The translations under genes and the position numbers were made by a program. A stretch of DNA of 64,000 bases, taken from Idiomarina sp. PL1-037. Its GTDB lineage: Bacteria > Pseudomonadota > Gammaproteobacteria > Enterobacterales > Alteromonadaceae. Below are positions 35,022 to 44,296 of the stretch, in pieces. Within the stretch, counting starts at the first letter, position 1, and each line of letters starts with the position of its first letter. The stretch covers positions 2,356,001 through 2,420,000 of the forward strand of contig NZ_CP139873.1 of the NCBI RefSeq assembly GCF_034422975.1, given 5' to 3'. The notes beneath the pieces are model-generated. The model saw nothing but the letters and a program-made list of their open reading frames with translations. It did no database searches and was not told the origin of the DNA.

Positions 35022-35987
35022 ATGCCTCGACAGCAAAAACCATGGATATCATTAGACCAGCAGTTAGGGCTTCTTACCGATCGTGGTATGACGATTGATG
35101 AACCTGAAATCGCAAGAAGTTACTTGGAAAAACTAGGTTACTACCGGTTAAGCGGGTATTGGTATCCCTTTCGCAAAATATCAGCGCACTTCAACCCAGA
35201 GTTGGATATACCTATCCGTCATGATGAGTTTATTAACGGTTCGCATTTTCGAGATATTGTTGATTTATACATTTTCGATAAGCGACTCCGGCTTCACGCG
35301 CTAGATGCCTTAGAGCGAATAGAAATGGCTGTCCGAGTTGATATTGCTCACTTACTAGGCGAAATAGACTGTTATGCGCATGAGAATCCAGAATGTCTGC
35401 ATGGCCGCTTTAGTAAACAGGCTAAAAAGAAAGGGCCTGCAAAAGGGAAAACGGAGCACCAAGTCTGGTTAGAAAAGTACGAAAGAGCCATATGGCGAGC
35501 TAGACGAGAGCCATTTATTGAACACTATAAGAAAAACTATGAAGGAATACCAATTTGGGTTGCTATTGAAGTGTGGGACTTCGGCATGATGTCGATGCTT
35601 TACTCAGGCATGAAGGTAAAGCATCAAGATAAAATAGCTGAAAAGTATGGCGCGCCAAGCGGCCACGATTTTAGTAAATGGTTAAGAAGTTTAAACTTTA
35701 TACGTAACGTTTCCGCTCACCATAGTAGGCTTTGGAACATCAACGTTCTCGAGCGCGCTCCAATTCCTCATTACGAACATTGGCAAAAGATAAATAACTC
35801 ACGACCATTCTTCTACTTTTGCCTTATGCAAAAACTGCTCGCAGTAATAAGCCCTAATTCAACATGGAATAAGCGCTTTGAGGCTATTGTTGAAAGCTTC
35901 CCCGAACCGGAAAATAACGCAATAAGAATTAGCGAGTTTGGGATAGTTGATGACTGGGAGTCTTGGCCAGTGTGGGGCCTGAAATGA
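35022..35987 (+). CDS. Abi_2-family abortive-infection protein (AbiD/AbiF-like)
   Basis: I chose the ATG at 35022 (MPRQQKPWISLDQQL). The 321-residue protein matches the Abi_2 family: SYLEKLGYYRLSGYWYPF, FDKRLRLHALDALERIEMAVR, IPIWVAIEVWDFGMMSMLYS and LRSLNFIRNVSAHHSRLWN. The final RNVSAH is the RNxxxH HEPN active-site motif, so RNase activity is likely. Known: Abi_2 proteins abort phage infection. It lies between the DUF6933 gene and hsdR on the same strand with a 139-base gap before it. Confidence 0.9.
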   Translation: MPRQQKPWISLDQQLGLLTDRGMTIDEPEIARSYLEKLGYYRLSGYWYPFRKISAHFNPELDIPIRHDEFINGSHFRDIVDLYIFDKRLRLHALDALERIEMAVRVDIAHLLGEIDCYAHENPECLHGRFSKQAKKKGPAKGKTEHQVWLEKYERAIWRARREPFIEHYKKNYEGIPIWVAIEVWDFGMMSMLYSGMKVKHQDKIAEKYGAPSGHDFSKWLRSLNFIRNVSAHHSRLWNINVLERAPIPHYEHWQKINNSRPFFYFCLMQKLLAVISPNSTWNKRFEAIVESFPEPENNAIRISEFGIVDDWESWPVWGLK

Positions 35988-36115
35988 GAGCCGACGCGTA
36001 CACAACAAAGTTGCGAAGAGGCGCCGGGCGTATTACGGATAAGTATAAACAAGATGTTTTACCTGTCAATTACTTTAAGGTAATTTAGGCAGAGTATAGT
36101 TAAAGGACTAATGGA

Positions 36116-39100
36116 ATGACCGAAGACCAGTTAGAACAACAATGCCTGGAATGGTTTGCCGAGGATGGCTGGGAAATTGCCAACGGTCCCGACATTGCCC
36201 ATGACGGTCCTTTTCCAGAACGGATCGATTATAAGCAAATTCTGTTGTTCGCTGATCTTGAAGCCGCACTCCGCCGCATTAATCCTCACCTGCCCGATAG
36301 CGCCATTGAACAAGTCATTGCTGTGGTTCGTAAACCCGAGAGCTTGGACTGTGTGGCTAATAACCGTGAATTCCACCGGTTATTGATTGACGGCGTACCG
36401 GTTGAGTACAAAAAGCAGGATAAAGTTGTCCACGACCGCGCGTTTTTAATGGATTTTGGCGATATCGATGCCAACCGCTTTCGTGCAATTAACCAATTTA
36501 CTATTGAAGGCTCTAAACAACTGCGTCGGCCGGACATTATCTGTTTTATTAACGGCTTACCGGTAGCGGTTATCGAGCTTAAAAGCCCCAGCGCCGAAAA
36601 CGTCGATATCTGGGACGCGTTTAACCAGATACAAACTTATAAAGACGAAATTCCGGAACTGTTTGCCTATAACGAAGCGTCGATTATTAGTGATGGGTTT
36701 AATGCCCGTGTAGGCTCACTCACCGCAAACCAGGAACGGTACATGCCTTGGCGCGTTGTCTTAAACGAAGACGATAAGCGCCCGTTAGAGCAAGAAATGG
36801 AAACCATGGTGCGCGGCTTTTTTAAGCGCGAACTGTTTTTAGATTACATTCGCTATTTCGTGATTTTTGAAAACGACGCAGATAACCTGATTAAAAAAAT
36901 AGCAGGTTACCATCAATTTCATGCGGTGCGCGAAGCCGTTCGTGCCACTGTTGTTGCGGCAGAACAGCAAAGCTTAAGCGAAGTTGCGGAGAAACGCGCA
37001 ACCTATGCCGACGAAGTTGTTCCTGGCAGCAAAAAGGCCGGTGTTGTCTGGCACACACAAGGCTCAGGCAAAAGCATTTCAATGTGTTGTTACGCCGGAA
37101 AACTATTGCAACAACCGGCAATGAATAACCCGACCTTAATTGTCGTTACCGACCGCAATGACCTAGACGGCCAGCTTTTTGCAACCTTTAGCGCCGCTAA
37201 AGATTTGCTGAAACAAGAGCCGGTGCAGGCAGATAATCGGGACAAACTTCGTCAGTTATTGGCCGAACGCGAGTCGGGCGGCATTATTTTTACCACGGTG
37301 CAGAAGTTTGCATTGTTGGAAGACGAGAACGGCCACCCTATTTTAAATGACCGTCACAACATTGTTGTGATTTCGGACGAGGCGCACCGCAGCCAGTATG
37401 GTTTAAAAGCCACGTTGAAAAAAGACGGCAAATATAAGTTTGGCTACGCCAAGCACATGCGCGACGCCCTACCCAACGCGTCATTTATTGGTTTTACTGG
37501 TACGCCTATTGCCAGCGAAGACAAAGACACTCGTGCCGTTTTCGGTGACTACGTATCCATTTACGACATTCAAGATGCAGTGGAAGACGGTGCCACGGTA
37601 CCCATTTACTATGAGTCACGGCTCGCCAAACTGGATATCAATCAGGATATTATTGAGGAGCTCTCCGACCAGGTCGATGAAGTCGTCGAAGACGAGGAAG
37701 ATGTCGGCGCCCGTGAAAAAACGAAAAGCGAGTGGAGCCGGTTAGAAAAGTTAGTTGGTTCTGGGCCTCGGTTAGCGCAAGTCGCAGAAGACCTGATAAA
37801 CCACTACGAAACGCGCGCAAAAAGCATTGAAGGTAAGGCCATGATTGTGGCGATGAGCCGCGATATTTGTGCGCACCTGTACAATGAAATTGTGAAGTTA
37901 CGCCCCGACTGGCATGACCCGGATCCGGAAAAAGGCGCAATTAAAATTGTGATGACCGGCTCTGCATCAGACAAGCCCTTGTTACAGCCGCACATCTACA
38001 ATAAGCAAACCAAGAAGCGGCTGGAAAAGCGGTTTAAAGACATTAACGACCCACTGAAGCTTGTTATTGTGCGAGATATGTGGTTGACCGGCTTTGATGC
38101 CCCCTGCTGCCATACCATGTACGTCGACAAACCTATGAAAGGCCATAACCTGATGCAGGCGATTGCCCGGGTAAACCGTGTGTTTAAAAACAAACCCGGT
38201 GGCCTGGTTGTTGATTACATCGGGATTGCTAACGAACTGAAACAAGCACTGAAGACGTATACCGACTCGCAAGGTAAAGGTCAGCCGACGCATAGCGCGG
38301 AAGAGGCATTTGCGCTGCTACTGGAGAAGCTGGATGTCATTCACGGCATGTTTGCCAAAGGTCCGAATGCAGAAGGGTTTGATTACACCAACTACAACGG
38401 TAAAAGTTACGAGGACAATCCTAATGAGTTGCTGTTAGCAACGGCCAACTACGTACTCAGCCTGGAGGACGGTAAAAAGCGCTTTTTGGACACCGTGCTC
38501 GCCATGAACAAGGCATTTTCGTTGTGCAGCACGTTGGACGAAGCGCAGAACTATCAAAAGGAAGTGGCGTTTTTAACGTCTGTGAAGACCGCAATTACCA
38601 AGTTCACCAGTGTTGATAAAAAGCTAACGCAGGAAGAGAAAAATTCGGCGTTGAAGCAGATACTAGATAATGCTGTTCGTGCTGAAGGTGTCTCTGATGT
38701 ATTTGCGTTGTGCGGACTGGATAAACCTAACATCGGGTTATTGTCTGAGGAGTTCTTAGAGGACGTAAGGCAGATGCCTTACAAGAACTTTGCCGTAGAG
38801 CTACTTGAGAAGCTGCTTAAAGACGATATTAAGGCCAAGACACGCAACAACGTGGTACAAGAGAAAAAATACGCTGAGCGTCTGCAAGAGACGTTGCGTA
38901 AATACAACAACCGCGGCATTGAAACCGCCCAGGTTATCGAAGAGCTAATTGCCATGGCCAAGCAATTCCAGGAAGAACTTGCCCGCGACGAAGCCTTGGG
39001 TCTAAACCCCGATGAAGTTGCCTTCTATGACGCCCTTGCCGAAAATGAAAGCGCTGTTCGAGAACTAGGCGACGACACACTGAAGAAAATTGCCGTCGAA

Positions 39101-39286
39101 ATTACGGACAAACTACGAAAGTCCACTACTGTGGACTGGCAAGTCCGGGAAAGTGTTCGGGCTAAACTTCGTATCCTGGTACGCAGAACCTTGCGCCGAT
39201 ACAAATACCCACCCGACCGCGCACCAGCCGCAGTGGAGCTCATTTTAAAGCAGGCAGAAGTGCTGTCTAGTAGTTGGACAGGGTGA
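36116..39286 (+). CDS. hsdR: Type I restriction enzyme, R subunit
   Basis: The 1056-residue protein has an N-terminal nuclease domain with VAVIELKSP (about 150). The SF2 translocase follows with Walker A HTQGSGKS (about 315), DEAH in VVISDEAHRSQYG (about 421), FTGTP (about 461) and motif VI IARVNRVF near 685. The C-terminal helical part binds the methylase. All motifs are intact. Type I enzymes pull DNA past themselves and cut at a distance. hsdR is separated from hsdMS by four accessory genes, an unusually long interruption. Confidence 0.95.
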   Translation: MTEDQLEQQCLEWFAEDGWEIANGPDIAHDGPFPERIDYKQILLFADLEAALRRINPHLPDSAIEQVIAVVRKPESLDCVANNREFHRLLIDGVPVEYKKQDKVVHDRAFLMDFGDIDANRFRAINQFTIEGSKQLRRPDIICFINGLPVAVIELKSPSAENVDIWDAFNQIQTYKDEIPELFAYNEASIISDGFNARVGSLTANQERYMPWRVVLNEDDKRPLEQEMETMVRGFFKRELFLDYIRYFVIFENDADNLIKKIAGYHQFHAVREAVRATVVAAEQQSLSEVAEKRATYADEVVPGSKKAGVVWHTQGSGKSISMCCYAGKLLQQPAMNNPTLIVVTDRNDLDGQLFATFSAAKDLLKQEPVQADNRDKLRQLLAERESGGIIFTTVQKFALLEDENGHPILNDRHNIVVISDEAHRSQYGLKATLKKDGKYKFGYAKHMRDALPNASFIGFTGTPIASEDKDTRAVFGDYVSIYDIQDAVEDGATVPIYYESRLAKLDINQDIIEELSDQVDEVVEDEEDVGAREKTKSEWSRLEKLVGSGPRLAQVAEDLINHYETRAKSIEGKAMIVAMSRDICAHLYNEIVKLRPDWHDPDPEKGAIKIVMTGSASDKPLLQPHIYNKQTKKRLEKRFKDINDPLKLVIVRDMWLTGFDAPCCHTMYVDKPMKGHNLMQAIARVNRVFKNKPGGLVVDYIGIANELKQALKTYTDSQGKGQPTHSAEEAFALLLEKLDVIHGMFAKGPNAEGFDYTNYNGKSYEDNPNELLLATANYVLSLEDGKKRFLDTVLAMNKAFSLCSTLDEAQNYQKEVAFLTSVKTAITKFTSVDKKLTQEEKNSALKQILDNAVRAEGVSDVFALCGLDKPNIGLLSEEFLEDVRQMPYKNFAVELLEKLLKDDIKAKTRNNVVQEKKYAERLQETLRKYNNRGIETAQVIEELIAMAKQFQEELARDEALGLNPDEVAFYDALAENESAVRELGDDTLKKIAVEITDKLRKSTTVDWQVRESVRAKLRILVRRTLRRYKYPPDRAPAAVELILKQAEVLSSSWTG

Positions 39287-39307
39287 GTTCAAGACTTAGT
39301 GAGAGCC

Positions 39308-40099
39308 CTAGCCTACGAAAACATTAGCTCTGTGCCACGATAGGTACTTTAAATGCTTTTCTTCTATACGCTTTAATCGCATAGTCTCATTAATGCCAAG
39401 AGCTCCTAATTGCTCTTCAAGAGCCTTTCCGTGGAGGAGTCCACCATCATTAGAAAAACTTATCAATCCCTTGTCAAACAGTGCATCAAGGGTAGGGTTT
39501 AAAAGTAAGCCGTTATAAAGATCTAGTCTCTCCGTGTCATCCGATTCACTCCAAGGCTTAATATGTGAGGCTTTTAATATTCCAGACAAAGAAATAGCAC
39601 TTACTGAACAAGTATGTTGCCAATATTTCAGTAACTTCTCCCTAAAGGTGCCTTGACCTCTTCTGGCTTGATATAAAGCTTCAATCTCCGTCTCGTATGA
39701 AGAGTTTGCTTCACTTTCAACTGGCGGTATGTTGGCTTGAAGCGAAGATATAATCCGCCGTAACATCTCGTGATCCACTACATCTAACGCAAACCCATAG
39801 TGTTGAAATTTTCCATTCTTATTAACTGCCTTGGGAAACTCCACTAAATTCGAATTGTTCCAATTACTATTAAAGTTCACTTTATCTCTGACCACTGGAA
39901 GCACACTGCCCTGGAGAGCGGGATGTAAAACCAATGGCATCCTATACATTGGCTTTCCCCGCTGTGATGCGGTTTTAACGTAGACCGGGTGAGTAAGATC
40001 ATGACGAGTAAATTTTTGAGCTCGAACATTATCTTTGGCTAATGTGAATCCGAGCTGCACTAAACCTTTTGCGATAGAAATAGAATCGAGCATACTCAA
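39308..40099 (-). CDS. HNH endonuclease
   Basis: The 263-residue protein has a C-terminal HNH_2-type domain: CSVSAISLSGILKASHIKPW (about 163-182) and YNGLLLNPTLDALFDKGLISF (about 193-213), supplying the His, Asn and metal-ligand positions. The N-terminal half (about 1-150) is a possible DNA-recognition region of unknown fold. Such genes are common in restriction islands and can act as modification-dependent or stand-alone nucleases. It is convergent with hsdR and divergent from the integrase. Confidence 0.85.
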   Translation of the reverse strand: MSMLDSISIAKGLVQLGFTLAKDNVRAQKFTRHDLTHPVYVKTASQRGKPMYRMPLVLHPALQGSVLPVVRDKVNFNSNWNNSNLVEFPKAVNKNGKFQHYGFALDVVDHEMLRRIISSLQANIPPVESEANSSYETEIEALYQARRGQGTFREKLLKYWQHTCSVSAISLSGILKASHIKPWSESDDTERLDLYNGLLLNPTLDALFDKGLISFSNDGGLLHGKALEEQLGALGINETMRLKRIEEKHLKYLSWHRANVFVG

Positions 40100-40295
40100 C
40101 TTTAATAAAACCTAAAATTTCTATAAAAAACAATATCTTTAGTTTGATTATGTTACTAGCTAGTTTCAACTATGCGGAATAAAATTTTTTCCCTTTATGA
40201 CTTTCACGAAGTAAATTCATTCCCTGAATACCTAGAGTCTAGAAAAGACAAAAAACGCCTTAATCAACTGCCGTTGAAAAAAGAAAAACCGGCAA

Positions 40296-40325
40296 TTTTG
40301 CACCGACTTGGTCCATTTTGATCCG
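40296..40325 (+). promoter_or_regulatory. TTTTG(AT)CCG-type repeats upstream of the integrase
   Basis: TTTTGCACCG (40296-40305) and TTTTGATCCG (40316-40325) lie 20 bases apart in the region just before the integrase start. They match the motif found at the left island end and before the gene at 42177, so the integrase promoter may be controlled by the same protein. Confidence 0.45.
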
Positions 40326-40395
40326 AAGTTCTTGTCCACCCCTTGCAAAGTTTTATATATCTCGCTCCGTGTTCGTTTTATCACGGTTGGAATAA

Positions 40396-41664
40396 ATGAA
40401 GTACGCTCAATTCACAGTTAAGCACCTGAAAGGGCTGGAGCCTCGCTCCAAAAAATATGAAGAGTGGGAAACATCGTCGCAACGCAACACCGGGCGATTG
40501 GGGGTTGTTGTCTACCCTAGCGGGACCAAGACGTTTGTCTTTCGCTACTACGCTAGTGGTAAGCGCAGCTATATCACACTGGGCGCATTCCCTGACCTTT
40601 CACTAACAAAGGCTCGCGAAAAAGCAACTCTGCTATCCCAGTCGGTAGCAAACTGTGTTGATCCTAAAACTTTGGGACCAACGGTAATTTCAGCAAAAGT
40701 GCAAAGTGTCACTACCGGGACTTTTGGTGAATTAATTGAATACTATGTCAGTGATATGCGTCGCAAAGGAAGGCGCACAGCGGATGAAGTAAAAGCGGAT
40801 CTTGAGCGCAATGCCCTGCCAATTATTCCTGCTGGCCAGCCTGCGAACCAGGTATCGCCAGAACAAATAAAGCGAGTGCTCGCGGTAATGATACGCCGTG
40901 GCGCTGTCGCTCATTCGAACCGGGTCAGAGCTTATTTGCATGCTGCATTTTCAGCCGGTCTGAAGCACGACAACAACCCAGCGGATCAAAGTTCGTCGTT
41001 TTTGTTTCGTTTAGAAAAGAATCCCGTGACAGTAATTCCTACCCAACGCCATGCGGAAGTTCCTCGCGATCGACTATTAACCGAAAATGAACTCGAAAAA
41101 ATTTTCGAAGCGGTTAACGACTCGCAGAAAAACGGTGTCAGTGCGGATTTCAGACTGCTAATTAAGGTTCACCTTTATTCTGGTGGGCAGCGTCCTTTTG
41201 AGGTTATGAACTCTAAGTGGAGTGACATCGATTTTGAAACTGGTGATTGGCTAATGCGCGGTGATATTACGAAAAATGGCCGGGACCACATTATTCCACT
41301 CACCCAGCAACTAACAAATTACTTAGAGCAACTCAAAAGCTTTGCAGGGGTCAGTGATTTGGTTATGCCGAAACGAAATATTTTTACCGAAGCAGCCCCT
41401 TCCAGCAGCTTGGCGCACGCTTACAAAAAGATTCAGAAGCGTTACGGCATTGCAGACTTCCAGCCTCGCGACCTCCGGCGTACCGCTAAAACATTAATGC
41501 TACGACATAAAATGGGTACCGAAAATCATCTGAACCGGCTCCACAACCACGCTTTTTCGGACGTATCCAACCGACACTATAACCGTTATGACTACCGCGA
41601 CGAAAAGCTCGAGATCTTAGAGAGTTGGTCAAAGCTTCTTGACGAGTTGGGAGGTGCCCGATGA
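40396..41664 (+). CDS. Tyrosine-type integrase of the island (P4-like)
   Basis: The 422-residue protein has an N-terminal DUF4102-like domain (about 20-85, GRLGVVVYPSGTKTFVFRYYASGKRSYITLG), a core-binding domain (about 110-200) and a catalytic domain. The catalytic residues lie in YSGGQRPFEV (first Arg region), PRDLRRTAKT (His/Arg box, Asp in place of the usual His), HNH and HYNRYDY (nucleophile Tyr candidates). It lies 3.3 kb from the tRNA and overlaps the LytTR gene by four bases. Role: integration into and excision from tRNA-Ile2. Confidence 0.92.
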   Translation: MKYAQFTVKHLKGLEPRSKKYEEWETSSQRNTGRLGVVVYPSGTKTFVFRYYASGKRSYITLGAFPDLSLTKAREKATLLSQSVANCVDPKTLGPTVISAKVQSVTTGTFGELIEYYVSDMRRKGRRTADEVKADLERNALPIIPAGQPANQVSPEQIKRVLAVMIRRGAVAHSNRVRAYLHAAFSAGLKHDNNPADQSSSFLFRLEKNPVTVIPTQRHAEVPRDRLLTENELEKIFEAVNDSQKNGVSADFRLLIKVHLYSGGQRPFEVMNSKWSDIDFETGDWLMRGDITKNGRDHIIPLTQQLTNYLEQLKSFAGVSDLVMPKRNIFTEAAPSSSLAHAYKKIQKRYGIADFQPRDLRRTAKTLMLRHKMGTENHLNRLHNHAFSDVSNRHYNRYDYRDEKLEILESWSKLLDELGGAR

Positions 41665-42041
41665 GCGGGATCATTGCTGTAACACAACCGGGAAAAATCA
41701 AGTTTCTAAGGTTAGGCGATATTACTCACATTACTTCCTGTGGTAACTATGTCGAGTTTCACCTTGTTACTGGCAAGCGCTTTTTAAGCAGGATGACGTT
41801 GAAACAAGTTGAGCAGGCAAACCTTAGTTCATTCATTCGAATCTCCCGCCGCACTATTGTCAATGTGGTGTTTATAAATTACGCGCATAGTGAAACGGGT
41901 CGGTTTAACCATATCGTTCTCGTCAATGATGTAGAACTTTGTACTTCAAAAACATATCTGCCTAATTTGCTCAGTATTTGCGAAATACGAAGTCCGAAAA
42001 ACAGTCGACCTGAGGTGCGTAAACATGTGTACGGAGAATAG
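41661..42041 (+). CDS. LytTR-domain DNA-binding protein overlapping the integrase
   Basis: The 126-residue protein is almost entirely a LytTR domain: LRLGDITHITSCGNYVEFHLVTGKRFLSRMTLKQVEQ, FIRISRRTIVNVVFIN and a final LCTSKTYLPNLL segment. There is no receiver domain. LytTR proteins bind direct repeats of about 9-10 bases spaced by a helical turn. It overlaps the integrase stop by four bases (ATGA), so both are probably made together, an unusual link. It could control island excision or the downstream genes through the TTTTGATCCG repeats at 42051-42092. Confidence 0.85.
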   Translation: MSGIIAVTQPGKIKFLRLGDITHITSCGNYVEFHLVTGKRFLSRMTLKQVEQANLSSFIRISRRTIVNVVFINYAHSETGRFNHIVLVNDVELCTSKTYLPNLLSICEIRSPKNSRPEVRKHVYGE

Positions 42042-42050
42042 ATTTAATTA

Positions 42051-42092
42051 TTTTGATCGTTTTGAACCGATGTCGGATCAAAACGGATCAAG
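42051..42092. promoter_or_regulatory. Four-copy inverted repeat operator upstream of the 42177 gene
   Basis: TTTTGATCG (42051) and TTTTGAACCG (42060) on the plus strand face CGGATCAAAA (42074) and CGGATCAAG (42084), that is, two copies on the other strand, each pair spaced by 9-10 bases. Two direct repeats in inverted arrangement suit LytTR-type or integrase-type binding. It lies between the LytTR gene and the next gene. Confidence 0.55.
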
Positions 42093-42176
42093 TCGGTTAC
42101 TCAGACTATTGACTCTCAAGATCCTCACTGATCAAATTTACAGTGTTTTGTTATTACACGGTAAAGAGAGAGAAAC

Positions 42177-42839
42177 ATGGCAGTTATTAATTTTGAGATT
42201 AAAAACCGCCGACTTATTTCAGCGTTACTGGTTAAGTCGCGCATTATTCAATATATGTTTAACGACAAGTCAATTAATGCCGTTGCGTTTGCACAAGGCT
42301 GGTGGCAGGCGCAGCTTGCACAGCAAAGCGAAGTGCGTTCCACGCTGGAATTTCCCTCAATGGCTATTGATTTGTACAAACATTTTAAGCGTAGCTATGA
42401 ATTCGATACAGCCAAGTACGAACTGTCAGAAGCTGGCATTTTCCACCGCTTACGTTACCCGAGATCTTTCCCAGGTACCATCACACCAGAAGTTTACGAG
42501 GAATTTTGTATGAAACCACGACTTGAAGAAGCTTATGTTTTCAAACGTCATCAAGTTTTGCTAAGTGACGATGAACAGGCGATGGCAGATAAGATTGCCC
42601 GCTGTTTGTGTAAAACGTATATGGAGTTAGACAGTGACGACGCAGTGATGCTAGTAGGCGACGGACATGAAAAGAACAACCGCGAGGCAATAAAAACCTG
42701 GGTGCGTAAAGCGCTGTATTTTTACGGTTTACCCTTCAGCTCATCTTCAACTGAATTCTTACAGAAAAAGTTAGATGAGGTTTGGGTTACATGGGAGAAC
42801 CCACTTTGGGCGTTTGAGAATAAGGAGTTTGCACAATGA
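42177..42839 (+). CDS. Hypothetical protein in the integration module
   Basis: The 220-residue protein has no motif I recognise. It is soluble, mixed charged, with a Trp-rich C-terminus (WVTWENPLWAFENKEF). It is preceded by the repeat operator and overlaps the next gene by four bases (ATGA), so the two act as a pair. Placement between the integrase/LytTR genes and excisionase-like genes suggests a role in island maintenance, but this is inference. Confidence 0.55.
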   Translation: MAVINFEIKNRRLISALLVKSRIIQYMFNDKSINAVAFAQGWWQAQLAQQSEVRSTLEFPSMAIDLYKHFKRSYEFDTAKYELSEAGIFHRLRYPRSFPGTITPEVYEEFCMKPRLEEAYVFKRHQVLLSDDEQAMADKIARCLCKTYMELDSDDAVMLVGDGHEKNNREAIKTWVRKALYFYGLPFSSSSTEFLQKKLDEVWVTWENPLWAFENKEFAQ

Positions 42840-44017
42840 ACCTGCACAAATTTTTAGCATCTACTGATAACGACCTTGACGTCAACGACTTGAGTTTTCT
42901 GAACAATATTGGGAATTCTAGTCGCTACTCAGCGCTTTTTCATAAGGCAATCGAACTACGGCAGGTGCACCAAAATGAGCTAGCGAAGCGAAAAAACAAG
43001 GCTGTAACCAAGTACTCGTTTGATATCGTGCCTTTTTCGACAGCGGCTGGCAAAGCGCTGTTCACTTTACTTGTGAGAGAAATTATTGCTGCGCGGGATC
43101 CCGAAAGAGACGTTAAGAACTTTAAAGTCGTTTTCGCAGACGATGTCATCGATACCGACCGCGAAGTATTTAAAAACTATTTCAAGCAGTATGATCGTTA
43201 CCCGATCGCTGTCGTATTTCTAACGACTGTTGTTACGACAACAATTCGTCATTTGCGTAATATTAAAAACATCACCGACATTATTCCGGCATACACTCGC
43301 AAGCTCGCTCTCGCGATGTCAGAGGTGCCAGTATATCCTCTCGAGGAGCCCTCTTTTGTCAGCTTAGAGCGTGTTGAGAGTGGAGTGCGAGAAGATGGTA
43401 GCGCCAAGATACGGTTCAATGTTACCTCAGAATTCTCGGATGGCAGCGTTATCGTAAATCGCTACGTTCATAGAAACGTAAAAAGCCCATTTCCGAAGAA
43501 ATTTTCGGTACGAACCTTAACGGCCGAGCGTTACCAAGAGTTTGGCGTAGTCTATGTATATCGCGTGATGTTTGAATCGTCGAGCGGTCCAAGGTTTGTC
43601 TATAAAACAGGAAAAACTAAGGTCGCATTAAATTGTCGAGCTCAAGAATCAGTGAACAATGCGTTGAAACGTGCGGCTCGAAAACGGGCGTTAAGCTACA
43701 GCCATAATGTGATTCACAGAGCGAGTAGTGTCGATCTTGTTTTCTATTATATATGTTCATCTGAGGATGCTGCGTTTCGCTTAGAGCAGCGTATTCTAAA
43801 CCGCACGCGGTCTTTGGGCGTTGAGCATTATGCTGAATATCAACAGTTTATACATACTAAGCGACGCCTCCGCGAATACAGGATTCCTGAGGGCAATGCG
43901 CGCTTCGATTTTTTTACCTACATTCGAGATGCGGAGCATGAGTCTGAAGTCGAACAATTCGAAGATTTATCATCTCTCCCTATACGGTTAATTTCATCAC
44001 CATCGGCAAGCAAATAG
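42836..44017 (+). CDS. Hypothetical protein with possible GIY-YIG-like C-terminal domain
   Basis: The 393-residue protein is basic and soluble. The C-terminal part (about 235-345) reads FGVVYVYRVMFESSSGPRFVYKTGKT, later YYICSSEDAAFRLEQRILNRT, resembling the T5orf172/GIY-YIG layout (Y-V-Y ... V-Y-K-x-G-K-T ... E...). The N-terminal 230 residues are unlike anything I know. It overlaps the preceding gene (ATGA). If it is a nuclease it could help mobilise or protect the island. Confidence in the domain call is low; in the gene it is high. Confidence 0.55.
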   Translation: MNLHKFLASTDNDLDVNDLSFLNNIGNSSRYSALFHKAIELRQVHQNELAKRKNKAVTKYSFDIVPFSTAAGKALFTLLVREIIAARDPERDVKNFKVVFADDVIDTDREVFKNYFKQYDRYPIAVVFLTTVVTTTIRHLRNIKNITDIIPAYTRKLALAMSEVPVYPLEEPSFVSLERVESGVREDGSAKIRFNVTSEFSDGSVIVNRYVHRNVKSPFPKKFSVRTLTAERYQEFGVVYVYRVMFESSSGPRFVYKTGKTKVALNCRAQESVNNALKRAARKRALSYSHNVIHRASSVDLVFYYICSSEDAAFRLEQRILNRTRSLGVEHYAEYQQFIHTKRRLREYRIPEGNARFDFFTYIRDAEHESEVEQFEDLSSLPIRLISSPSASK

Positions 44018-44026
44018 TTTTTTCTA

Positions 44027-44057
44027 GCTATGTCACAAAAGCTTTTTGTGACATAGC
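44027..44057. terminator. Strong hairpin after the 42836 gene
   Basis: GCTATGTCACAAAA (44027-44040) pairs perfectly with TTTTGTGACATAGC (44044-44057) around a three-base loop. It follows the stop at 44017 by nine bases. A T-run is absent, so it may be an RNA-stability hairpin or a weak terminator, or a dyad operator. Confidence 0.5.
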
Positions 44058-44150
44058 CCTGCATATTTTCCCTCGACCAGTCCAAACTAAGTATAACCAT
44101 CTAATACTTAGGAAGATCTCGCTAAGAATTTTGTTGATAACAGCCAAATC

Positions 44151-44261
44151 CGGTCAAAAATTAATGAAGTGTGCTGAACAGACATGCCGAATTTGAGGGT
44201 TCTGTTCAAAATCTCATGCTTTTTTGCAGCGATAATTGTTCCCGAACGATACCGGTTCAAA
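44151..44261 (-). promoter_or_regulatory. CGGTCAAAA-type repeats upstream of the small HTH genes
   Basis: CGGTCAAAA (44151-44159) and CGGTTCAAA (44253-44261) are reverse-strand forms of the TTTTGACCG/TTTGAACCG motif seen elsewhere in the island. They precede the HTH gene at 44297. Confidence 0.35.
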
Positions 44262-44296
44262 CCTTAATTTTTTAATTGATTTAGAGGTATTTCAAA

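Noticed and set aside
42025..42513. 162-codon frame overlapping the 42177 gene
   Set aside because: It crosses the repeat operator and lies in another frame over a better-supported gene.
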